A stretch of 64,000 bases of DNA from Cyathus striatus (lineage: Eukaryota > Basidiomycota > Agaricomycetes > Agaricales > Nidulariaceae): the NCBI GenBank assembly GCA_025738555.1, contig JAOVFP010000014.1, positions 124,001-188,000 of the forward strand, in the 5' to 3' direction. The notes beneath the pieces were generated by a model. It was given only the letters and a program-made list of their open reading frames with translations, was not told the DNA's origin and made no database searches. Positions 23,887 to 34,088 of the stretch are shown here, piece after piece. The translations under genes and the position numbers were made by a program. How positions within the stretch are numbered: position 1 is the stretch's first letter; each line of letters opens with the position of its first letter.

Positions 23887-26064
23887 TTACAACCCCTTCT
23901 TACCAACTCTAACAGCCCCCCTAAAAGGCAATCCCGAAAGCTCGATCTCCGTTCCCCTCCCATCTTTACCGTCACCTTCAACAGGCAGCCCATGTACGTC
24001 AACAGTAACAGCCGCGGTGCCCAGAATACCAGCTAGTGCACCAGAGGACGAGAATATCACCTACAACAACAGCAGGTCAAACTACAATTCGAAAAGAGGA
24101 GAATGAAGAACGAACCTTGGATACGAAATCCCTGAACTCCTTATTCCTTCCAGGTAGGACTTCAAGGGGCACATCAACAACTTGCGCAGTAACCACATAT
24201 GCCTTCGCCCCCTCCTCGTCTTCCAGTTCGATTGGTTCACTGATGGAAGGTAACCAATCTTCTGGTCTTATATGTCCGAACGCTCTCTCCGGGAGAGGGG
24301 AAGGAAGGGGTTGAGATGGCGGTGGGGCGTGTTTCTCCTTCCAGGATGTTAGCGTCGGCGCAACTGCAGCCGCGGGAGATGGAACCGAAGGATAAGTTAT
24401 AGCATCGTCCGGCACCTCCCCATCAAACACAAGTACATCCGGCAAAACTCTCCACACATCCACCTCCACCTCTACCCCACGGGGAAACACAACCTTGGCA
24501 TATACCGTCCCGCTCGCTAGGAACCCGTCTCCGCGCGGTGTAGCTTTAATATGCATATTCTTGATTGTTACATCTCTTAGTAGCTTTGGCTTAGGACTGG
24601 GTGCGGGGAAGAGGAGAGGTACGTCTGGGAAGGTGAATGGAAGGGTAGGAGAGAGGGAGGGAGAGACGAGGACGGTATTTGGGAGACCGGAGAGATAGCG
24701 AGTTAAGAATGCGGAGAGGCGGGGGAATGTCGATTTGGGGAGGGGTAGGAGAGTGCCCGTTAAGTAAACGAGAAGGTCTGTTGGGGGATCTGTGGCGGGT
24801 GGCAGTGGCAGTGGCAGCGTGTGCACTGAAGCGATGGGGAGGGCCGTTGTCGGAACCTTTGTTGTACGCGATACGGAGGGGGTGGAATCAGATGGGAGAC
24901 TGACAATGAATGGTAATGAGGGGACGATGAAGGATGCATTAACTATTGGTGGAATGAAGTTCTTTGCCTTTGCTGTCGCGTCAAGCGTGATGGTCGAATT
25001 TGATGTTGAAACAGAGAAATTGAGGAGGGTTATTAAGGATGAAGGGGAGGGGAGGGGATTATGTTTCCCTGGAGTTGGAAGACCTGGAATTGGGGGAACT
25101 ACAGCATATTTTAGTAGAATTCGATGTATTTTAGGTTAAACATACTCTTTATCTTTACACCCGTTCTGACATTCCTCAACTGCTTCATGAATTTTCCCTT
25201 CCACCCGATATAATCCACGGTATGCACACTCCCTGGGCGAACAGTGACCTCTTCCACTTCAGCACGCACAATAACATATCCCAATCTCCAACTCTCCCTA
25301 AGGAAGTGCAATAGCGCAGTTGTATTCTTTGTGGGCGAAATGAACACCGGGAACTGCACCTTCGTGAGCCACTCTTCTCCGAAAGCGTCGCCTTTATCAG
25401 TCGATAGTGGCACTCGCATAGACGGCATTTCGAGGTGCGCTAGCACGGTTGTAGGATCATCAGTGGCGGTGACAGATACACTGCTCAGACGGACAGAGAC
25501 AGTATCCAGCCATCGCACTCCCCATCTTCCTATGCTCTTCCAGATATCTCTAAAAGGGCCATCGTCATCTTCAGGAGCTACACCAATGGCACTGGCGGCA
25601 TCGACCCCCAAACGACCCTGCACTCTGAGCCACATCCCAGCGTCACCTCCCGGTCCATGTGTAGTAAGGTTAAGCACATCCACACGGTCAGGCCCGCGAA
25701 ATGTAATATGATTGTTGAGGATCTCGTTTGGATCTATATGCTCTGCTCTTGCTACATAAGACCATGCGAGCAAGGCGAGTGCGATGAAGAATATAAGTGT
25801 GAAGGTGAGAGTGGTGAGGAAGATGGTGGTAAGTTTTCTTCTTAGGGAAGATGTGGTCGAGAGGGGTGGTGTTGGCGGAGGTGTTGGAGGGCGGTTTGTG
25901 GGTAGGAGGGGGGTTCGTTCTGATGCATTTGGGAAGTAAGTCCCATTGGGGTTGTATTCGTTAGTAGGGGGAGAAACGATTGCTCGTCGTTTACCCTTGT
26001 CCTGGCTGATGGTGTGCTCGGAGAGGGCAGGAGAGTGTGTATCTGTGGTGGGTGGACTGTTCAT
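23887..26064 (-). CDS. single-pass membrane protein, DUF3712/Tag1-like ('pre-rRNA processing protein' of fungal annotation)
   Basis: Three exons on the minus strand (26064-25146, 25098-24116, 24060-23887) joined by 47- and 55-nt GT-AG introns give exactly 692 codons including the stop. The N-terminus is a disordered Pro/Ser/Thr-rich cytosolic tail with ERTPLLP, an acidic/dileucine-type vacuolar sorting motif. One transmembrane helix follows at about residues 83-107 (LTTLTFTLIFFIALALLAW). The rest is a beta-rich region with NHITF, LNFSVSTSNSTITLDA and NASFIVPSLPF, typical of the LEA-like/DUF3712 repeats of fungal Tag1-type vacuolar proteins. That assignment is from remembered family features and is moderately sure. 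The gene structure is well supported. Confidence 0.7.
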
Positions 26065-26578
26065 TATATATTATGAGAGATAGCTAGAAAAGAAAATCAT
26101 AAAATACAACGATGAGGGCAAGATGAGGATGAGGTGGAGGACAAGATGGCGGCGTGGAGATGAGAGTGTTGTTCCAGGTGGCTGTGCTGCAGACCGCAAG
26201 TTCCGTACCTGGCTCGTCATCGCTTCATCTGGCATCCTCTCTCTCCCATCCCACACTTACACTCCAGCTCTTCATTCTCACATAGGCTGAAGATAGCTTT
26301 GTTCTTCATAAAAGATGCGCTGGCGCTGGCGCTAAACGCTGGTACGATAGCTATCCATTTCGTTACCCCAATTCAGCTGATAACTATCGTTTCTACTAGA
26401 GCTATATATGTTCTCTAGCAATCAGGAACCATGGAATTTCGTCTCCCACCACATAGAGAAGTCATTTTGATCACAAATGTTCTTTCCTGGGCTTCTTTTC
26501 TGCGGGGCTTCTCGTTCGGGTCCTGGAGACCTGATTTCCCGACATTCCTATGTTGGCTGCCCTGCACCTTACAACAAT

Positions 26579-26684
26579 GCCCGCCTAGCTCAATCGGATA
26601 GAGCGTCAGACTTTTAAGGCGGGACAAATGTTCCACTTGGATTACATAATCTGAAGGCTGCGAGTTCGACCCTCGCGGTGGGCT
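26579..26684 (+). tRNA. tRNA-Lys(UUU), intron-containing
   Basis: Acceptor GCCCGCC pairs with GGTGGGC (one G-U); D-arm as in the Lys(CUU) gene; anticodon stem TCAGA/TCTGA with loop CTTTTAA; T-arm GCGAG TTCGACC CTCGC; discriminator T. Intron about 33 nt after the anticodon loop purine. A T-run downstream (TTTTTTTT at about 26690) is a good RNA polymerase III terminator. Confidence 0.94.
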
Positions 26685-26780
26685 AATGTTTTTTTTTCGA
26701 GCACAATATCATACCAAATTCAATCGCAAGATTTATTAAATTGAAAAGTACTTTGGTGAGTTGATTTATTCTGTGCAATA

Positions 26781-27761
26781 CAGACTCCAAACCAGTTGCT
26801 CTCCGCGCGTTCAAGTCGGCTAACGCCGTTATATCCGAAGAAGTTGAACTTGAACGCGCTACGAGCGACTGGCAAAACTTGTAAGGTCGGTCACGTGATT
26901 ACCGTTTCCCATGGGCACTTGATTGCCTTCTGCTTGGTGCAGCGCAATGCAGCGTGTACACCACACACTGATAATTCTGCAAGCCCAGTACCCTTCAACA
27001 TGCAAAATTCATGTTTTATGTAGTGTACACATTGCTGTAAGATACATAAGTAAATCAGAATGTGGTATTTCATTTCTTACTCCCCAATGGACCTCCATAC
27101 TTGACTGCAAGCTGTGCAACAATGTCTCAAAACCAATGGGTTCACTGTCTCAACTTTTATTCAAGGTGTTCTTGATACTGTATTTCATGAATCAGTTGAG
27201 AATGGCTTCCACCTAGAGCACAGGACAATTCACCATACTCATCCTGATATGACAAACACAATTTCAAAGCTCTGTAATCACATGGACAGAAATGAAGTAC
27301 ATATCTTCAAACCAGGAAGAAAAGCTGACATATCTATTCCAGGTAAAATATCAGTAGCTATGAATACAATATTACAGCAACAAGAAACTGTGTGTGTTGA
27401 TGAACAGGAAACTATAACTGCTGACAATGAAGACGAGACAGTCCCAGAGATTGAGGCAGATGATCTAGTAGACTGTAGAACTGTAGAAGCTCACTTATAG
27501 TATATTACAATGATCAATAATTATATGAGGCTGCACCTGTTAAACCTTCAGGGGGATTTAGGATGTGAAGTGCGATTATCAATGTATGGTATGCAAGCGG
27601 CAAGCGAAGCAGAAGGCAATCGAGTGCCCATGGGAAACGGTAATCACGTGACCGACCTTACAAGTTTTGCCAGTCGCTCGTAGCGCGTTCAAGTTCAACT
27701 TCTTCGGATATAACGGCGTTAGCCGACTTGAACGCGCGGAGAGCGACTGGTTTGGAGTCTG
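26781..27761. mobile_element. Mutator-like non-autonomous transposon with 155-bp TIRs and captured sequence
   Basis: Terminal inverted repeats 26781-26935 and 27607-27761 (155 bp, two mismatches) begin CAGACTCCAAACCAGT. Both ends are flanked by the perfect 9-bp direct repeat TGTGCAATA (26772-26780 and 27762-27770). Long TIRs with a 9-bp target duplication are the signature of Mutator-like elements. The 670-bp interior encodes no transposase but holds an unrelated open frame (27114-27500), the pattern called Pack-MULE. Near-identity of the arms suggests recent insertion. It lies 97 bp downstream of tRNA-Lys(UUU). Confidence 0.85.
27114..27500 (+). CDS. reading frame carried inside the Mutator-like element, unknown
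   Basis: 128-codon open frame starting MQQCLKTNGFTVSTFIQGVL. The same frame is open upstream of that Met for some distance, so it may be a fragment of a larger host gene or of another element. It contains HHTHPDMTNTISKLCNHM and an acidic tail (NEDETVPEIEADD). No domain recognised; I considered but cannot show a relation to the N-terminal part of DUF6589 proteins. It has no similarity to Mutator transposase that I can see. Confidence 0.35.
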   Translation: MQQCLKTNGFTVSTFIQGVLDTVFHESVENGFHLEHRTIHHTHPDMTNTISKLCNHMDRNEVHIFKPGRKADISIPGKISVAMNTILQQQETVCVDEQETITADNEDETVPEIEADDLVDCRTVEAHL

Positions 27762-27790
27762 TGTGCAATAATGATTTTTGGCCTGTCAGT

Positions 27791-27927
27791 TAGACCGGTA
27801 GCCGGTCGGTTACGTGATACTGCGTTCACGTGATATGAAAGATGAAATCTTGTCGATATACCCGACAAGATTTCATCTTTCATATCACGTGAACGCAGTA
27901 TCACGTAACCGACCGGCTACCAGTCTA
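27791..27927. repeat. 137-bp foldback (hairpin) element next to the helicase transposon
   Basis: Two 65-bp arms (27791-27855 and 27863-27927) are inverted copies with a single mismatch, separated by the 7-nt loop ATATACC. The outer ends read TAGACCGGTAGCC, 11 of 13 bases identical to the big element's terminus TAGTCCGGAAGCC. It is preceded by CCTGTCAGT (27782-27790) and followed by CC and then the big element. Could be a MITE of the same family. Confidence 0.85.
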
Positions 27928-27929
27928 CC

Positions 27930-28231
27930 TAGTCCGGAAGCCGAACCGTCTAAAACGAGATCACGCTGGCGTCACATGACTGGCGTGGGGCTATCTCGTC
28001 GATAGACGGTCCGGTAAAATTGGTCAAGTTTGAAACGGGCGTCCCTTACGCGCATGCGACGCGCCCACTTCCCTCGCTCGCTCCCTCAATATACTTGTTC
28101 CTCTCCTTGTCCCCTCCGTTCTCTACGCAAGTTTACTTCCGAAAACTTCGAATAATACCCTCAAACACCTATTTACACCAAGAAGACCAACGAAAGCACC
28201 TCAACCGGCGTAACAAGGCCAGCCCAACCGC
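27930..28231 (+). repeat. left 302-bp TIR of helicase transposon copy 1
   Basis: Inverse of 33570-33871; ends at AACCGC, after which the two sides diverge (AGAAACTG versus GAAATATC). Contains a CT-rich stretch (28066-28130) of the kind seen before fungal transcription starts. The open frame MVKFETG... in it is probably not a gene. Confidence 0.9.
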
Positions 28232-28287
28232 AGAAACTGTCCCTTCCCTTCCCTTGCTCCCTCCTTTCTCTACACAAAATAGAGCTC

Positions 28288-30759
28288 ATGTCAAGCGATA
28301 CTGCTATGGAAAGATTAGATGAACCTCCTCTAGAGACTAACACACCAAATTTGACAGATGTTATCGCTCTTACCAGCATAGAAGATGCTCGAAAACTGTA
28401 TACCATGCTTATACCTGCTGCCAATGCCATATTGGAAGACTTCTGGATTGACTACAGTGAAAAAGAACAGCTCTTTGGACTTAAGGCTACCTTGGGAATG
28501 TATATTGCATCCAAATTCAAAAAGATTCCACGAAAATTTCAACTACAAGCGACAATTTCTCTCTGTACTCGGAAGGATGTTCTTGTTGATGTGGGCACTG
28601 GTCAGGGAAAGACCTTCTGTATGGTTCTTCCAGCTCTTCTCTTCCCAGACCGGATATCTCTTGTTATATCTCCTTTGAAGAAGCTACAAGAAATGCAGGT
28701 TCTCGAGTTCCAGGCATATGGGATCTCTGTTTTGGCTATTAACGAAGAGACATCTAGCAATGAGAAGTTGTGGAAGGTTTGAAACTTCCTTCTACCTATC
28801 AGACTCTCTAAACATTGTTGTATTACGCTGATAGGAAATATACTCGGGTGCCTACTCCATTCTTATAGTGCAAGCTGAGCAGTTCTTTATTCACAATGGA
28901 CATTGGCCAAAGCTTTCGCGTTTCCTTCATAAGCCGACCTTTCGCAAACGCATCCGATTTCTCTTTGTGGATGAATGCCATTCAATCTATACACTGGGAA
29001 CGGATCTTTATGGGGGAAAGGCGTTTCGACCTGCATGGGGGCATCTGTCAGAACTTCGAACGAAGCTTGGGTCAAAAGTATCTGTGGCTGCGCTTTCGGG
29101 TACTCTTCCAAACCACATCAAAGCTGTTGTCAAACAGCAACTGCAGCTTGACAACGATCAGCTCTGCTCCATCGAGCTCTCATGCAATCGACCTAATATT
29201 GCATATGCTATCCATGAGGTCGTTGGTCCACTTTCTGACTTTCAAAACCTCGATTTCATTATTCAAAATCTTACGGACTCGGTTATGGGTAATGAAAAAA
29301 GACGGAAAGGAATTGTTTTCCATGATAGCGTTGAAAGTGCTATTGGTGCAAAAACTTATCAAGAACAGCATTTAGTACCAGAGCTCCGAGGACGAGGCTT
29401 AATCAAGACATACTTTAGTTTGATGTCAGACGAGTACCTTAAAGATACATATGATGACTTTCGAAATCCTAATGGTAGATGCATTATAATGCACGCAACG
29501 GAAGCTGCATCTACAGTGCGATTGATTTATTTTCTTATGTCCTTTCTCATCTAGCTTCTAGGGCTTGGATGTTCGAGACATTGACTGGGTTGTTCAATAC
29601 GGTGTACCGCGAGAAATGACGATTACTCAACAAAGAGCTGGGCGTTGTGGGCGTGATGGTGTTACACCAGCAATTTTCTTGCTAATGTATGAGTCGTGGT
29701 CTAAGGAGGCAGATTTGAGCGTCGCAATAGCAGAGGAGTCAGCAACAACCGATACAGCATTGGATCCAGATCGTCCGTTTTGTGGTGAAATCAACGAGAA
29801 GACGAAGAAAAAGGACCGGACTAGTGTCTCGATGTTGAAGTTAATCCAACAACCTGATACCTGTTTGCGAAAGGCTTATACAACATACAATAATGATCAA
29901 AGTAGTGATGGTTAATATTTTTGAGATTTGAATCACACCATTATTATGAAGTTTAACTAACCTTTCAACAGCATTATTGTTCACTGGTCCATTCTGTTGC
30001 AACAGCTCAGTGCATCTTGAGACTCTTGATTTTTCGTTTTACTTTCCAGGAAAGCTTCTTTTTCAGGATCACCAGACTGATATCGTTTATTATGGTTCTT
30101 CATTGGATCTAACTCGCAAACCATACATCGCACCATCTGGACAAAAACGTCCATCACCAAGTTCAGCTTCACGCCGCCGGCTTCCTGTTGCTCAACGCAA
30201 ATCACTAGAAGTTCGCTTAGCCAATTGGCGTTACATCACTTGGAAAAAGGACAAGTTCCGCGCTATTCGTCCTCCATATCTTATTATTAGCGACAAGGCA
30301 ATCAAATCTATTGCATGTGTACATCCTTCAGACATGATCAATCATCATCAAGTTACATTAAGCATTGGTGAAAGTGCTGAATGGGAAGATAAGTGGTCCC
30401 ATTCAGTATTTAATGTTATTCATGAATTCGACAAAGAAGTTGGATGCTTACAAAAAGCAAAACAGTTGGAACAGGAGGAACAGAAGAAGCGACAGAAGCT
30501 AGAGAGAATCACAGCACAGGCAAACAGTATTCAAATAGCATTTCGGGTCGATTGTCAGCAACGCTACAATGCAAATAACATGGCTGGTCAGATTAGTGTT
30601 AATGATGCACAACGACGTTTACAGGAGATGCGAGAGGAGGAAGCTAGATGGAACATGTTGAGTCAGAATAGTACAAAGCGTGCATTTGAATTAGATGCAG
30701 AAAACCGGCAGCGAGAAGTTGTAGCAAATGTGTATCAGAATCATAATAAAGCATTATAA
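28288..30759 (+). CDS. RecQ-like DEAH/DEAD superfamily 2 DNA helicase of the transposon, copy 1
   Basis: Four exons (28288-28776, 28835-29515, 29562-29910, 29972-30759) joined by GT-AG introns give 769 codons including stop. Motifs: Walker A GTGQGKT (about residues 105-112), motif II DECHS, ALSGT (motif III position), helicase-C part with GIVFHDSVESA and GLDVRDIDWVVQYG, and motif VI QQRAGRCGRDG. A Cys-bearing segment after it (TCLRKAY...GPFCCNS) recalls the RecQ zinc-binding region. The C-terminal 250 residues are charged and coiled-coil-like (KAKQLEQEEQKKRQKLERI). No HRDC domain seen. It could unwind DNA during transposition; this is inference. ATP-dependent 3'-5' DNA unwinding is the family activity. 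Intact in this copy. Confidence 0.9.
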
Positions 30760-30774
30760 TATAATATATTTTAA

Positions 30775-33537
30775 TTACTCTGTCTCATCTACTGTGAGGC
30801 CTAAAGCTGGTAAATCATCACTTTCCTCTTCAACCACCATTCCCACAACAAAGTTCTTGAACTTTGTATTGAAGGTAGCAAGTGAAGAAGACCTCAATTT
30901 TTTTGCACCTTCTTCAAGTATGTCAGGAACCAGGTTGACATTTTTGTTGCCAGTTCGATTTGGTATAAATGTTAGCAAGTTTTCGGTGTTCACCCTATTA
31001 ACAACTCGCTGAATTAGATGATCAACATCGACATCAGAGTGACCTTTGTTTTGATGAGGAAGTTCTAATTCTTTACTGATTTTTCGCTTGATTTCTTTTA
31101 TATATGATACAGCAGCAGAAGCATCGCCAACCTGATCCCATGTTGTTTGCAGACCTTTTACAATAATTAGATCCTAATTATTGATTAGCAGTGAATGAAT
31201 TCTAGTAGTACAAAAACAAAACCTTGACATCTCTAATTGTGTATTCCATATTTGCATCGGTTGCAATAAAATGACCTGGAATACCTGAAGGGTTGACAAT
31301 CATTATGTCCCTCATAATATTTCTATATTGAATGGTTATTAAATATTTGCAATATGTGAAATGGAGCATACGCAAACTCTGGTGTCCAAATATATTTCAA
31401 GTTTTGGATCATGAAAAGAGTTTCAGTGCAGTAATTATTACCACCAGCCCCTCGATATAGCATTGCCAGATGAGGTAGAATATCCTCAATGCGACCAATG
31501 TCTCCATCTTTCACTCCAGAAACAAGTTCCAAAAGAAGTAGAGTATCTCTCATAAGTAAGCGTAGGTTCTGGTGAGCCTTATCCTTTGATGGATCCTCCT
31601 GACCCTCGCATAACACCAAAGGTGGAACAACTGATGCATGGTTTGATGCTGGTGCAGTATTATTTGCTATATTGTCATCGTCATCATCGCCATTGGTGGA
31701 AGCAGGATATAAACAAGGAAGGGGAGTCAAGTAGTCAGTTAGAATTGTTTCAGCTTTGTCGTGAAGATCATCTGAGGTTGGCTTAGACATTGCATATTTA
31801 TCAAGAGTGCTCCCTTGTTGAACACATATTTTGTTCCATGCACTCATAATTACCCCTTCAAGAATTTGAATCAAAGTAGAATAAAGAGTGTGATAGTCAG
31901 GCTTCTGCCCCCCAAGTCGAGTCTTTTCAAGAATTGCGAACCAGTATGTCAATGAGCCATGTTGACTGAGCGTCCCTCGATGAGTGTGGAGGATTGCCCA
32001 TGCAAGATTAAGTGCAGCATGAAAAAGACCCATGCCTAATTGAAAGACAAGCCGACAGTGATAATTATTAAGGTCATCTGCACGCAAACCTTGCCCAGAT
32101 CGAATACGAGCATTTGTCAGCTGGTCATTGATACTGGGAATAGCCCATCTTGATAGCGCTTCCGCTGTTTGACCTAACATATCCAAGTAAACTTCATCAT
32201 GATATAAAAGGTTCCCTTTTGTTGAGGCCTCTTCATGAGTTGAGACTCGGAGCGGGTAGAACACTGTACGGTGGTTAGCAGAAAGGGAATGCCGTGCCTT
32301 GTGCTCCATTATTGAATCACCCCGGTAATGTTGCTTATCCAGTTTGTTACAGCGTTTGAATAGAATATTGATGATATGTATACGAAATTGATGAGAAACA
32401 GACTCTAGTTGCTCATCAGTTAGCCTAAGATCCTTCGCAAAATCAAGGCCATGGTAATTCGCATTGTGCATTCTGTCCAAGATAGGCTTTAGTTCCACCA
32501 TATCGGGTGTGGCATTTGGAAGCTTGTACAAGATCCCAAGTGTTCCGGAGGTCACCTTCCTGGCGTGGATGTCAAACCACGCTGCTCAACATGTATGGAT
32601 GTACTGAGGTTAATGTTATCGTAACAGAACGCATGTGGACCAGATGCAGCCTCCTTTGCAAGGCCCATGCAGTGTGTCGCAAGCGAAGTTAAGTTGTGCG
32701 AGACCGATGGGTAGCTCACACAAAGACCAACACAGTGCGCAGCATCCATGGTGGATCGAGAAGATCCAGTAGCCCAAAGATATAGCCCAAACATGGCGGC
32801 AAAACCAAGGCATCGGTTGGAGCGCTGGTACAGGAGTTGCCTCATGATAGCATTACAGACCTACTAGAGATTTAACAGATCGACCAACAGCAATATTTCG
32901 TGTACAATCCATACCTGGTCTGGTTTCTTCTTTATATTCTTCCACTCCTGCCTCTTCGACTGTGCGGCGCAGCGCAGTAACCCCATCGTGAAAGGTGCAT
33001 CGCGAGTAAAATTGTCCGGCTTTCGGTTTTCAATGTACTCAGGTGTAATATTTTGCACACCTCTCAGCTTGTAATCAGCGTGAAGAGCATCCATTTCGTC
33101 TTCAATGGAATCTTCATAAAACTTAGAGCCCGTTGGGCTTTGGAGCCATATCGCGAGCTTGGAACGACCAGATTCATTCGTAGCGAGGAGATCAAGTATG
33201 GTAAAGATCTTTTTATTAGTCTTCTTGTACAATTCACTGCGATACATATGAAACTCTTCATTATCTTCATCCAGAAGCGCTGTAACCATATCAAAAGGAC
33301 TTATGTACGCCGTCTTGAATAAGTCTAAAATCTCTGAGACCTTCGTAACTAAAGACCTCCTAGCGGCTCGAGCTGTGGTCCTAGTTTGCTCAGTACATAA
33401 TTCAGGATTACTAGAAGTAAGCAGAGCAAGTTGTCAGTCCCTAGCTGACTTAAATTTAACTACTGAACGCACCTGATGTTTTCCAAAGACCCTTCCTCAA
33501 CTAATAGATCCCTTTCACCGCTGTCTAAACCCTCCAT
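30775..33537 (-). CDS. DUF6589-family protein of the transposon, copy 1 (one shared frame break)
   Basis: Minus strand, ATG at 33537 (MEGLDSGERDLLVEEGS). Five exons by comparison with copy 2. Recognisable DUF6589 features: NAIMRQLLYQRSN, CYDNINLSTSIHVEQRG, GDIGRIEDILPHLAMLYRG followed by NNYCTETL, WTPEFA spliced to NIMRDIMIVNPSGIPGH, ending LGLTVDETE at 30775. About 850 codons overall. Between exon parts ending STPGR and beginning TSGTLG (near 32552-32558) the frame changes by one base, and this is the same in copy 2. The family is abundant in mushrooms and has no assigned function. Its position opposite a helicase inside TIRs suggests a transposase or accessory role, which is inference. Confidence 0.8.
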
Positions 33538-33569
33538 CTGCTAGTAGAATCTCTGAGGATTGATATTTC

Positions 33570-33871
33570 GCGGTTGGGCTGGCCTTGTTACGCCGGTTGA
33601 GGTGCTTTCGTTGGTCTTCTTGGTGTAAATAGGTGTTTGAGGGTATTATTCGAAGTTTTCGGAAGTAAACTTGCGTAGAGAACGGAGGGGACAAGGAGAG
33701 GAACAAGTATATTGAGGGAGCGAGCGAGGGAAGTGGGCGCGTCGCATGCGCGTAAGGGACGCCCGTTTCAAACTTGACCAATTTTACCGGACCGTCTATC
33801 GACGAGATAGCCCCACGCCAGTCATGTGACGCCAGCGTGATCTCGTTTTAGACGGTTCGGCTTCCGGACTA
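33570..33871 (-). repeat. right 302-bp TIR of helicase transposon copy 1
   Basis: Inverse of 27930-28231 with no difference seen. Lies 33 bp upstream of the DUF6589 start codon and ends CCGGACTA at 33871. Confidence 0.9.
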
Positions 33872-34088
33872 CCTGTCAGTGTCTTTGTAGCTTTTTCTAT
33901 GGTGTTGAGTCACGTGATGTTGATTTCGTTCAAGTGCGAGGTCCGAGTCGACCCTCCTTGGTTTCCTACATAACATTGTCATTCGTTATGTTCCGCTCTG
34001 AATGAAGTGATAGCCGTTAACACATCCATAACAGTGTCATTTCCACGTAAGACGTCCATCTTTCTACTACTGGATATACATTAAATAC

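Larger units (their letters stand above)
27930..33871. mobile_element. TIR DNA transposon carrying RecQ-like helicase and DUF6589 gene, copy 1 (better preserved)
   Basis: 5,942 bp bounded by TAGTCCGGAAGCC and its inverse. The 302-bp terminal inverted repeats (27930-28231 and 33570-33871) appear identical. Inside are two convergent genes: a RecQ-like helicase (28288-30759, plus) and a DUF6589 protein (30775-33537, minus), with 15 bp between stop codons. Each gene starts just inside a TIR, so the CT-rich TIR probably supplies both promoters. The right end is followed by CCTGTCAGT (33872-33880). The matching left repeat lies before the adjacent foldback (27782-27790), so foldback plus element form one 6,081-bp unit with a 9-bp duplication. 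A second copy is at 51495-57435, inverted. Confidence 0.9.

Noticed and set aside
24077..24826. Separate 249-aa protein on the minus strand
   Set aside because: It is the middle exon of the larger 691-aa membrane protein; the first codon is GTG and the frame is open upstream to a good splice acceptor.
28020..28322. Open frame MVKFETGVPYAHATRP within the TIR (also at 33515-33781, 51585-51851, 57043-57345)
   Set aside because: Occurs because the TIR is repeated four times. It overlaps the likely promoter/leader of the real genes and runs into different sequence at each end, so it is probably not a gene.
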